From Egicoccus sp. AB-alg2 (GTDB lineage: Bacteria; Actinomycetota; Nitriliruptoria; Nitriliruptorales; Nitriliruptoraceae), in contig NZ_JBGUAX010000002.1 of the NCBI RefSeq assembly GCF_041821065.1, positions 248,001-312,000 on the forward strand: a stretch of 64,000 nt of DNA. Direction: 5' to 3'. The stretch's first letter is position 1. Each line of letters opens with the position of its first letter. The position numbers were made by a program, and so were the translations under genes. This document shows, piece by piece, positions 41,453 through 48,590 of the stretch. A model generated the notes under the pieces. It was not told where the DNA came from and did not search any database. It saw nothing but the letters and a program-made list of their open reading frames with translations.

Positions 41453-41532
41453 GCCGTCGACCCTAGCCGAGCCGGTCCGGCGGCCCCGGACCACCGTTCG
41501 TCCGGCTGCCGGACCCAGCCGACGACCGGAAA

Positions 41533-41561
41533 CGGCCGCGCCCTCCCTCGAGGCGCGGCCG
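41533..41561 (-). terminator. terminator of amt
   Basis: CGGCCGCGCC and GGCGCGGCCG pair over 10 bases with a 9-base loop. On the minus strand it is followed by GTTTCC. It lies 23 bases after the amt stop codon and before prs. Confidence 0.75.
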
Positions 41562-41583
41562 CGTCCGACTCCCTCCCGGGTCG

Positions 41584-42984
41584 TCACTCCTCGACGGGTT
41601 CGGCCACCGGCGCACTCGCCGTCCGTGGCGAGAACCCGTACTCGCCGCCCGTGCTGAGCCCCGGGCCGTGGACCAGCTCCGGGTAGCCCGGCACGCCGTG
41701 CTCGTGGACGTCGAGGCCCTCGATCTCCTCCTGCTCGGACACGCGCAGGAAGTCGGCAGCCTTCAGCGCGAGGAACAGGGTCCCGACCGTCACGCCGACG
41801 AAGCCGACCACGGCCACGACGCCGAGCGCCTGCACCGCCAGCAGCCCCGCGCCGCCGCCGTAGAACAGGCCGTCCTCGACGTGGGCGAGCCCGACCCAGA
41901 GGGTGCCGAGGATGCCGCACACGCCGTGCACGGAGCTCGCGCCGACCGGGTCGTCGATGCGTAGCGCGTCGATCGAGGCGACCGCCACGCTGACCAGTCC
42001 ACCGGCCAGCAGGCCGACGGCCAGGGCCATGAGGTGCGACACGGAATCGGCGCCGGCCGTGATCCCGACCAGGCCAGCCAGGATGCCGTTGGCCGTCATC
42101 GCGACGTCGAACTTTCCGCTTCGGAAGCGGGTGAACAGGGCCGCGGACAGGCCGCCGGCGCACCCGGCCATGGCGGTGGTGACGATCACGTGTCCGAGGA
42201 CCGGACCGTCCAGAGCCAGCACCGAGCCACCGTTGAACCCGAACCAGCCGAAGAACAGCAACAGGGTGCCCAGCGCCGCCAGCGGCATGGAGTGGCCGGG
42301 GATCGCGCGTGGACGGCCGGTCCTCGCGTCGAACTTGCCGATCCGGGGACCGATGATCGCGGCGGCCACGAGGGCGGCGGCGCCACCGGTCAGGTGCACG
42401 ATCGTGGAGCCGGCGAAGTCGGTGAAGCCGAGCTCCGACAGCCAGCCGCCACCCCAGGTCCAGGCGCCGACGATCGGGTAGATCAACCCGGTCAGCACCA
42501 TCACGACCACGAGGTAGGCGCCGAACTTGATCCGCTCGGCGACCGCGCCCGACACGATCGTCGCCGCCGTCGCTGCGAACATGGCCTGGAACGCGAAGTC
42601 GATCTCCGTGGTGATGAGCTGCCCGCCACCGCCGGTGGCGTCCGACAGCAGGAACCCGCTGGTGCCGATGAAGCCGCCGGCGCTGTCGCCGTACATGAAC
42701 GCCCAGCCGACCACGTAGTACGTGACCGTCCCGAGCGCGATGGTCAACAGGTTCTTGCCGATGATGTTCGCGGCGTTCTTCTGCCGCGTCATGCCGGCCT
42801 CGAGCATCGAGAAGCCGGCGTGCATCAGGAAGACCAGGCCGGTCGCGAAGGTCAGGTACAGGGTCATGGCGAAGACGTTGAGCGCTTCAAGGTCCACCGT
42901 GTCCTCGACCTGCGCGAAGGCGGGGACCGCCGCCAGCACCAGCAACGTGGCCGTGACCACACCCAACTTCAGCAGTCGTCTCAC
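41584..42984 (-). CDS. amt: ammonium transporter (Amt family)
   Basis: A 466-residue membrane protein. The N-terminus is a signal-like segment (LGVVTATLLVLAAVPAFAQ), followed by about eleven transmembrane helices. Family blocks are FLMHAGFSMLEAGMTRQKNA, WGGGWLSELGFTDFAGSTIVH (with conserved Asp and His of the pore), and GGSVLALDGPVLGHVIVTT. The C-terminal tail has HEHGVPGYPEL, the usual PII-binding region. It conducts NH3/NH4+ into the cell. No glnK or glnD lies beside it. GTG was chosen because GGAG is eight bases upstream. TCGAAC direct repeats lie about 100 bases before the start. Confidence 0.93.
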   Translation of the reverse strand: MRRLLKLGVVTATLLVLAAVPAFAQVEDTVDLEALNVFAMTLYLTFATGLVFLMHAGFSMLEAGMTRQKNAANIIGKNLLTIALGTVTYYVVGWAFMYGDSAGGFIGTSGFLLSDATGGGGQLITTEIDFAFQAMFAATAATIVSGAVAERIKFGAYLVVVMVLTGLIYPIVGAWTWGGGWLSELGFTDFAGSTIVHLTGGAAALVAAAIIGPRIGKFDARTGRPRAIPGHSMPLAALGTLLLFFGWFGFNGGSVLALDGPVLGHVIVTTAMAGCAGGLSAALFTRFRSGKFDVAMTANGILAGLVGITAGADSVSHLMALAVGLLAGGLVSVAVASIDALRIDDPVGASSVHGVCGILGTLWVGLAHVEDGLFYGGGAGLLAVQALGVVAVVGFVGVTVGTLFLALKAADFLRVSEQEEIEGLDVHEHGVPGYPELVHGPGLSTGGEYGFSPRTASAPVAEPVEE

Positions 42985-43080
42985 GTGGTTGTCTCCAAGA
43001 GGTCGTCGTCCGGGACCGCACATCTGCTGCGTGGCGGACACTCTCGTGAGCGGCTGTTGCCCCGGGTTGTGGTCCGTGTT

Positions 43081-43097
43081 TCGAACGTGTGTCGAAC
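43081..43097. promoter_or_regulatory. TCGAAC direct repeat upstream of amt
   Basis: TCGAAC at 43081-43086 and 43092-43097 repeats with an 11-base period, between the divergent amt and nadE genes. It could be a binding site for a regulator of amt, but it does not match the GTnAC-n6-GAAAC GlnR consensus. Confidence 0.3.
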
Positions 43098-43138
43098 CAG
43101 CCGCACGGTGTGAAGAGTCCGTTTCGTCGACGCCCACG

Positions 43139-43200
43139 GTGGACGGCAGCGATGGACGGCGGCGTGGACGGCGGCGTGGACGGCGGCGGTGGACGGCGGT
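43139..43200. repeat. 12-base tandem repeat
   Basis: Five near-identical 12-base units of GTGGACGGCGGC lie at 43139, 43152, 43164, 43176 and 43189, with single-base slips between units 1-2 and 4-5. It lies in the divergent region between amt and nadE, about 70 bases before the nadE start. It encodes no part of nadE. Confidence 0.85.
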
Positions 43201-43270
43201 GCACGCCCCGGCCGGGGGCATGGCCGGTGGCGACCGCTAGCGTCGGCGACCCACTGCCTCGGAGGCTTCC

Positions 43271-45046
43271 GTGCCGCTGCGTCTCGCCCTCGCCCAGATC
43301 CGCGCCCAGGTCGGCGACATCGACGGCAACGTCCGGCGCGTCCTCGCGGCCTGGAACGAGGCCGCCGAGCAGGGCGCCGACCTGGTCGTCTTCACGGAGC
43401 TGACCACGACCGGCTACCCGCCCGAGGACCTGCTGCTCAAGCCCGAGTTCGTGCAGGCCAACCTCGACGCGGTCCGGCGCCTCGCACACGAGGGCCCGGC
43501 GGGGACGGTGGCGGTCGTCGGCTACGTCGGCACGGAGGAGGGCGACCTCGTCCGCGACGACCCGGGCCACCCGGCGGGCTGGGAGGTGGCCTCCGCGGCC
43601 GGCGACGCACTGACCAACTCCGCCGCCGTCCTGGCCGAGGGTCGGGTCGTGGCGACCTACGACAAGTTCCGCCTCCCCAACTACGGCGTCTTCGACGAGG
43701 CGCGCTACTTCACCCCGCGCGACGAGCCGCTGGTCGTGCGCGTCGCCGGCGTGCCGGTCGGCATCACCGTGTGCGAGGACCTGTGGGTGGAGCAAGGCCC
43801 GGTCGGTCACGCCGCCGAGCACGGCGCCCGCGTGGTGGTGAACCTCAACGCCTCCCCCTACCACCGCGGCAAGCGCGAGGAGCGCGAGCACTGGGCCGAC
43901 ACCCACGTCCGGCGCGACGGCACCTGGTTGGCCTACGTCAACGTCGTCGGCGGCCAGGACGACGTGGTGTTCGACGGCGACTCGTTCCTCATGGCACCCG
44001 ACGGCGAGGTGGTGGCCCGCGGCGCACAGTTCGTCGAGGACCTGGTCGTCGTTGACGTCGAGGTGGAGCCGACCGAGCTCGCGGACGTCCCGGACCTGCC
44101 GGGCGGGCCCTCGTCGCGGCCGACGCTCGCGTCCCACCGCACGGCCGAGCGCCTGGACCCCGTCGGCGAGGTCTGGCACGCCCTGGTCACCGCCACCCGC
44201 GACTACTGCCATCGCAACGGCTTCACGGAGGCCGTGATCGGGCTGTCGGGCGGGATCGACTCGGCCGTCGTGGCGGCCGTCGCCGCCGATGCCCTGGGCG
44301 GGCAGAACGTGCTGGGTGTGGCGATGCCCTCGCCCTACTCCAGCGAACACTCGCTCGCCGACGCCCGGCGACTGGCGGACAATCTCGGCTGCCCCTACCA
44401 CGAGCTGCGGATCGACACGCCGTTGCGGTCGGTGGGCGAGGTGCTCGGTGACCTGGTCGTGACCGGCTTCGGCGAGCAGCGCGACGACGGCCGCGAGCCC
44501 GGCGTCGCCTACGAGAACCTCCAGGCGCGCCTGCGCGGGCTGTTGGTGATGGCGCTGTCGAACGAACGCGGCTCCATCGTGCTGACGACGGGCAACAAGT
44601 CCGAGTACGCGGTCGGCTACGCCACCCTGTACGGGGACATGGCCGGCGGGTTCGCGCCGCTGAAGGACGTCCCGAAGCTGCTCGTGTACGAGTTGGCCCG
44701 CTGGCGCAACTCCAAGCTCGCGGCCGACGGCGACCCGGGCGAGGTGATCCCCACCTCCACGATCGAGAAGGCCCCGTCGGCGGAGCTGCGCCCCGACCAG
44801 CGCGACGAGGACAGCCTGCCGCCCTACGCGGTCCTCGACGACATCATCGAGGGCTACGTCGAGCAGGACCTCGGCATCGCCGGGCTGGTCGAACGCGGCC
44901 ACGACGAGGACACGGTGCGCCGGGTGCTGCAGCTGGTGGACCGCGCCGAGTTCAAGCGCCGCCAGGCCGCACCGGGTCCGAAGATCACGCGCCGGGCATT
45001 CGGCCGGGACCGGCGCGTGCCGATGACGAACGGCTGGCGCGGCTGA
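43271..45046 (+). CDS. nadE: glutamine-dependent NAD+ synthetase
   Basis: A 591-residue two-domain enzyme. The N-terminal amidase (CN-hydrolase fold) has VFTELTTTGYP with catalytic Glu near 43, YDKFRLPNYGVFDEARY with Lys near 132, and GITVCEDLW with Cys near 168. The C-terminal synthetase has IGLSGGIDSAVV near 322, the ATP-binding P-loop. It makes NAD+ from nicotinic acid adenine dinucleotide using ammonia channelled from glutamine. GGAGG lies five bases before the GTG. TAGCGT at 43238 is a likely -10 box. It is monocistronic. Confidence 0.96.
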   Translation: MPLRLALAQIRAQVGDIDGNVRRVLAAWNEAAEQGADLVVFTELTTTGYPPEDLLLKPEFVQANLDAVRRLAHEGPAGTVAVVGYVGTEEGDLVRDDPGHPAGWEVASAAGDALTNSAAVLAEGRVVATYDKFRLPNYGVFDEARYFTPRDEPLVVRVAGVPVGITVCEDLWVEQGPVGHAAEHGARVVVNLNASPYHRGKREEREHWADTHVRRDGTWLAYVNVVGGQDDVVFDGDSFLMAPDGEVVARGAQFVEDLVVVDVEVEPTELADVPDLPGGPSSRPTLASHRTAERLDPVGEVWHALVTATRDYCHRNGFTEAVIGLSGGIDSAVVAAVAADALGGQNVLGVAMPSPYSSEHSLADARRLADNLGCPYHELRIDTPLRSVGEVLGDLVVTGFGEQRDDGREPGVAYENLQARLRGLLVMALSNERGSIVLTTGNKSEYAVGYATLYGDMAGGFAPLKDVPKLLVYELARWRNSKLAADGDPGEVIPTSTIEKAPSAELRPDQRDEDSLPPYAVLDDIIEGYVEQDLGIAGLVERGHDEDTVRRVLQLVDRAEFKRRQAAPGPKITRRAFGRDRRVPMTNGWRG

Positions 45047-45084
45047 CACGCCCGCCCCCGTCGAGCGGCTGCCGGGGTGCCGCG

Positions 45085-45642
45085 TCAGTCGTCGAAGGCC
45101 AGCGGGCCGTCCTCGAGGTCGTCGAGGTCGTCGACCTCGTGGACGCGCAGCACCTCGCCCCGTTCCAGGATGCGGCGCACCCGACGCTGCTGGCGTTCCG
45201 AGCCGATGCGGACGCCGACACCGACGCCGCCCGGGACCATCGGCGCGAACGTCCGCTCCCACGAACTCGCCATCGTCGGCGTGGACAGCAGGCCCGTCAG
45301 CACGCCGATGCTGGCGCCGAAGGCGGCCCCGCCGCCGGCGCCGGCGGTGATCGCGAACAGCGTCGGTTCGGTGGTCAGGGCCAGCAGCACCGCGCCGAAC
45401 ACCGCACCGGGCGGCGCGCCGTACAGCAGCCCCCGGGCCGCCCGGCCGCCCAGCGCCAGCGAGCTGCCGAGGTCGGTCTGACGGTCCCCGTAGCGGCCGG
45501 CGGTCGTCACCTCGACCCGCCCCAGCAGCCGGATCGAGCCGCCGTCCACGCCGGCGCGGGACAACCGCTCGATGGTCTGGCGGGCGTCGGAGCCGTTGCG
45601 GTGCACGGCCACGACGTCGGGCACGCCGGCGCTGCGGGTCAT
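45085..45642 (-). CDS. general-stress-protein-17M-like membrane protein
   Basis: A 185-residue protein. The N-terminus (VVAVHRNGSDARQTIERLS) resembles the YflT/17M stress-protein domain. It is followed by a Gly/Ala-rich hydrophobic pair (GAVFGAVLLALTTEPTLFAI, then GGAAFGASIGVLTGLL) that likely crosses the membrane or packs as a hairpin. The C-terminus is charged. No enzymatic motif is seen and the function is unknown. ATG at 45642 has GGAGG about ten bases upstream. It converges on nadE. Confidence 0.7.
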   Translation of the reverse strand: MTRSAGVPDVVAVHRNGSDARQTIERLSRAGVDGGSIRLLGRVEVTTAGRYGDRQTDLGSSLALGGRAARGLLYGAPPGAVFGAVLLALTTEPTLFAITAGAGGGAAFGASIGVLTGLLSTPTMASSWERTFAPMVPGGVGVGVRIGSERQQRRVRRILERGEVLRVHEVDDLDDLEDGPLAFDD

Positions 45643-45813
45643 GGGCTCGACGACCTCCTCCGGCGGCAGCCTACGACGACCACGGCGCGACCCCGGACGG
45701 TGTGCCGGCCGCGCGATGGTGGCGGACCGGCGTCGACAGGGCACACTGGCGGGCGTCCACCGACAGACGACCGCTGGACCCGCCTCGGCGGGCCGGCAGG
45801 GATGGAGTCCCCG

Positions 45814-46647
45814 GTGTCCGTTCACGTGTCCGAGAACACGGCCGCCCGGCGGCGGCCCGTCAGCATCCACGACCTGCGCGCCGCGAAGGAACGTGGCGAG
45901 AAGTTCGCGATGCTGACCTCCTACGACTACAGCTCCGCGGCCCTGCTCGACGAGTTGGGTGTCCCGGTCCTGCTGGTCGGCGACAGCCTGGGCATGGTGG
46001 TGCTCGGCTATGACTCGACGGTGCCCGTCACCCTCGACGAGATGCTCCACCACACCCGGGCGGTGGCCCGCGGCGCGCCCAACGCCATCGTGGTCGGTGA
46101 CCTGCCCTTCGGCACCTACCAGGACGGCCCGTCCCAGGCGCTGGCGTCCGCGACCCGCATGCTGAAGGAGGGCGGGGCGAACGCCGTCAAGCTCGAGGGC
46201 GGCGGCGCGATGGTCGAGGTGACCGCCCGCCTGGTCGCCGCCGGCATCCCGGTCATGGGCCACCTGGGACTCACGCCCCAGTCCGTCAACCAGTTCGGCG
46301 GCTTCAAGGTGCAGGGCCGCGACGACGACGCCGCGCGGCAACTGCTGGAGGACGCCGGGGCGCTGGCCGAGGCGGGGGCGTTCGCCATCGTGCTCGAGTG
46401 CGTCCCCAGCGAACTCGGGGCACGGGTCACCGCGGCGATCGACGTGCCGACCATCGGCATCGGCGCCGGTCCGGACACGGACGGCCAGGTGCTGGTCTGG
46501 CACGACCTGCTCGGGCTGACGACCGGGCGTCTACCCCGCTTCGTCAAGCAGTACGCCGACCTGCGCTCGGAGATCTCCGGGGCGATCAAGGCGTTCGTGA
46601 GCGAGGTGGCCGACGGCGAGTACCCCGCGCCCGAGCACACGTACTGA
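45814..46647 (+). CDS. panB: 3-methyl-2-oxobutanoate hydroxymethyltransferase PanB
   Basis: A 277-residue enzyme of pantothenate synthesis. It transfers a hydroxymethyl group from methylene-tetrahydrofolate to 3-methyl-2-oxobutanoate. Family blocks are FAMLTSYDYSSAALLDELG, LLVGDSLGMVVLGYDST (metal-binding Asp), VVGDLPFGTYQ, and LEGGGAMVEVTARLVAAGIPVMGH split as KLEGG and GIPVMGHLGLTPQ. IGIGAGPDTDGQVLVWHD is near the C-terminus. GTG at 45814 has GGAG at good spacing; ATG at 45802 would add four residues. It is followed by two copies of a REP-like element. Confidence 0.95.
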   Translation: MSVHVSENTAARRRPVSIHDLRAAKERGEKFAMLTSYDYSSAALLDELGVPVLLVGDSLGMVVLGYDSTVPVTLDEMLHHTRAVARGAPNAIVVGDLPFGTYQDGPSQALASATRMLKEGGANAVKLEGGGAMVEVTARLVAAGIPVMGHLGLTPQSVNQFGGFKVQGRDDDAARQLLEDAGALAEAGAFAIVLECVPSELGARVTAAIDVPTIGIGAGPDTDGQVLVWHDLLGLTTGRLPRFVKQYADLRSEISGAIKAFVSEVADGEYPAPEHTY

Positions 46648-46654
46648 TTGGCGG

Positions 46655-46812
46655 CCGGTTCCTTCGAACCGGGTGACGCTGCCGCGCCGGTGGCGGGCCC
46701 CAACCGTCACCGGCCGCACGCTGCAATGGCTCAGATCGTTGCCGTCCGGCTCGTTCGAACCGGGTGACGCTGCCGCGCCGGTGGCGGCCCCAACCGTCAC
46801 CGGCCGCACGCT
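46655..46812. repeat. two tandem copies of a 60-base REP-like element
   Basis: The stretch TTCGAACCGGGTGACGCTGC... recurs at 46663-46722 and 46754-46812, one G missing in the second copy, otherwise identical over the 59 aligned bases. Period is 91. Each copy folds: GGTGACG pairs with CGTCACC, and GCCGC with GCGGC inside. The first copy also has CCGGTT/AACCGG at its left end. It fills the gap between convergent panB and the BtuF-like gene, so it may act as a terminator for both. Confidence 0.85.
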
Positions 46813-46815
46813 TCG

Positions 46816-47664
46816 TCACCGGTTGCGGCGGGAGGTGAGCTGACGGGCGAGCCGGGCCAGGTCGCCGAGCGCGTGTGGCGTGCGCGGCCCCCACCACGAC
46901 AGGGCGGTGCCGTCGACCAGCCGCGTGCGCGCGGACCAGTCGTCGAACACGGCACGGTCGTCCTGTCCGAAGGCGTAGGGCTCGTCCGGCAGCAGCACCA
47001 CCTCGGGGTCCAGCGCGGCGACCTCCGACAGCCGGTGGCGGGGGTAGCGGCCGTCCGGTGCAGAGGGCACCACGTCGAAGCCGCACCGGGTCAGGAGGTC
47101 GCCACCGAACGTGTCGCGCCCGAGCGCCCACCACCGCTCGTCCCCGGCCCGGCCGTCCGCCGGGACGCCGTCGCGCCAGACCGGGCAGAAAGCCGTCAGC
47201 CGGCATCGCGGGGCGGGCAGCTGGTCCAGCGCGCGCCGGATCGTCTGGGCGCTGCCGGCGCCGGCGCGCCCGACCCCCAGTACGGCGCCAAGCCGGGCCA
47301 GGGCGTCGGCGGCGTCGTCCACGGTGCGCACCCGGGTCACGTAGACCGCGATACCGGCCTCACGCAGGCGCCGCACGTCGAGCTCGCGGTTCTCCTCCTC
47401 GTTGGCGACCACGAGGTCGGGTGCGGCCGCGACGATGGCGCGAACGTCGGGGTTCTTCGTGCCGCGGACCCGCTGCGCCGTGGGAAAGGCCGATGGTGGT
47501 GCCACGCACCAGTCGGTGACGGCCACGAGCCGGTCGGCGAGCTGCCACCACCACAGCACCTCCGACAGGCTCGGCACCAGGCTGACCAGCCGCTCGGGGG
47601 CGTCCGGGACGCCGACGGTGGCGCCCAGGTCGTCGACGACCTCGCGCAGGATCGTCGTGCTCAT
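46816..47664 (-). CDS. BtuF-like helical-backbone metal receptor (cobalamin-binding)
   Basis: A 282-residue protein of the helical-backbone metal-receptor (periplasmic binding) superfamily. Key blocks are ERLVSLVPSLSEVLWWW, RGTKNPDVRAIVAAAPDLVVAN (typical for cobalamin-binding proteins), and LDPEVVLLPDEPYAF. No signal peptide or lipobox is visible, so a transport role is doubtful and the protein may act in the cytosol. It overlaps the PduO gene by four bases (ATGA), which supports corrinoid handling. Substrate-binding protein of an ABC importer is the alternative. Confidence 0.8.
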   Translation of the reverse strand: MSTTILREVVDDLGATVGVPDAPERLVSLVPSLSEVLWWWQLADRLVAVTDWCVAPPSAFPTAQRVRGTKNPDVRAIVAAAPDLVVANEEENRELDVRRLREAGIAVYVTRVRTVDDAADALARLGAVLGVGRAGAGSAQTIRRALDQLPAPRCRLTAFCPVWRDGVPADGRAGDERWWALGRDTFGGDLLTRCGFDVVPSAPDGRYPRHRLSEVAALDPEVVLLPDEPYAFGQDDRAVFDDWSARTRLVDGTALSWWGPRTPHALGDLARLARQLTSRRNR

Positions 47665-48206
47665 CGGTCGGCCCGTGACGAGGTGTGCGTGCCCTCGACC
47701 TCCCTGGCCAGCACGTACAGGTAGTCGGCGCACCGGTTGAGGTAGCGCAGCGGTGCGTCGTCGGGCAGCTGCCCGGCACGCCGCATGGCCACCACGTGCC
47801 GTTCGGCCCGGCGGCACACCGTCCGGGCGAGGTCGAGTGCCGCGGCGGCACGCGATCCGCCCGGCACCACGAACTCCTGTGGCAGCGGATGCCGTTCCAC
47901 ACACGCGTCGATCCGGCCGTCCAGGGCGTCGACCATCGCGTCGTCCACGCGGCTCAGGCCGGGCTGCAGGCGCTCCCAGTGCTCCACCAGCGTCGCCAGC
48001 TGCGCCCCGACGACGAACAGTTCGCGCTGGACCTCCAGCACGAGGTCGTGGAGGTGGCCCGTCAGCTCGGCCCGGGCCAGCCCCAGCGCACTGCAGGTCT
48101 CGTCGACGGTGCCGTAGGCGGTCGTGCGCAGGTCGTCCTTGTCGACCCGACCGCCGTAGAGCAGCCCGGTCGTGCCGTCGTCGCCGCGCTTGGTGTAGAC
48201 CTTCAA
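47661..48206 (-). CDS. PduO-type cob(I)alamin adenosyltransferase
   Basis: A 181-residue ATP:corrinoid adenosyltransferase that moves the adenosyl group of ATP to cob(I)alamin, giving coenzyme B12. The N-terminus VYTKRGDDGTTGLLYGGR is the ATP-binding motif, followed by TTAYGTVDETCSALG. C-terminal marks are RTVCRRAERHVVAM and LRYLNRCADYLYVLAR. TTG start, since the family begins MKVYTKxGDxGxT and only TTG fits. It is first in an operon with the BtuF-like gene. A methylmalonyl-CoA mutase or similar B12 enzyme must be elsewhere. Confidence 0.92.
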   Translation of the reverse strand: MKVYTKRGDDGTTGLLYGGRVDKDDLRTTAYGTVDETCSALGLARAELTGHLHDLVLEVQRELFVVGAQLATLVEHWERLQPGLSRVDDAMVDALDGRIDACVERHPLPQEFVVPGGSRAAAALDLARTVCRRAERHVVAMRRAGQLPDDAPLRYLNRCADYLYVLAREVEGTHTSSRADR

Positions 48207-48292
48207 GCTTCGTCTCGTTCGCTCGTCGCCCGGCCGCCGAGCGTAGCCACGCGGGACCGGCGGCCCCTGCCGACGGCCGGCCGCTCGGCGCG

Positions 48293-48322
48293 TTGTGGGC
48301 CGCCTGACCAAGCCGGTAGGTT
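48293..48322 (+). promoter_or_regulatory. promoter of the pab operon
   Basis: TTGTGG (48293-48298), an 18-base spacer and TAGGTT (48317-48322). The GTG of the 80-residue leader gene lies 25 bases downstream with GGAG in between. Confidence 0.5.
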
Positions 48323-48347
48323 CCGCTCCCCCATCGCTGGAGACGCC

Positions 48348-48590
48348 GTGGCCACGGATCGTTCGCCCCGCCGGGACTTCCGTGTCCTGACCCGGCGGCG
48401 CGGTGGCTACGACGGCGCGGAGATGTACGACGTGCAGCTCCAGGTCGCCGGCACCGGCGCGCTCGTGTGGGCCCAGACGTTCTCCGACCACGCGCAGGCG
48501 GACGCGTTCGAGCGCCAGCTCGAGGAGGACCTCGACACGCTCGACGACGCGTCGTTCCGGCGCAAGTACGGCGTGCCGTCCACGACGTGA
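48348..48590 (+). CDS. conserved small protein of unknown function
   Basis: An 80-residue protein. It has a basic N-terminus, an aromatic/beta-rich middle (AEMYDVQLQVAGTGALVWAQ) and an acidic helix ending ERQLEEDLDTLDDASFRRKYG. No known domain was recognised. GGAG lies six bases before the GTG. It overlaps pabB (GTGA) and so is translated with the folate genes; whether it aids them is unknown. Confidence 0.6.
   Translation: MATDRSPRRDFRVLTRRRGGYDGAEMYDVQLQVAGTGALVWAQTFSDHAQADAFERQLEEDLDTLDDASFRRKYGVPSTT

Noticed and set aside
42985-43090. GlnR box before amt
   Set aside because: The GTnAC-n6-GAAAC pattern was looked for and only partial matches were seen; the TCGAAC repeat is reported separately.
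46750-46765. GTTCGAACC resembling a tRNA T-loop
   Set aside because: No acceptor, D or anticodon arms can be drawn around it; it is part of the 60-base repeat that occurs twice.
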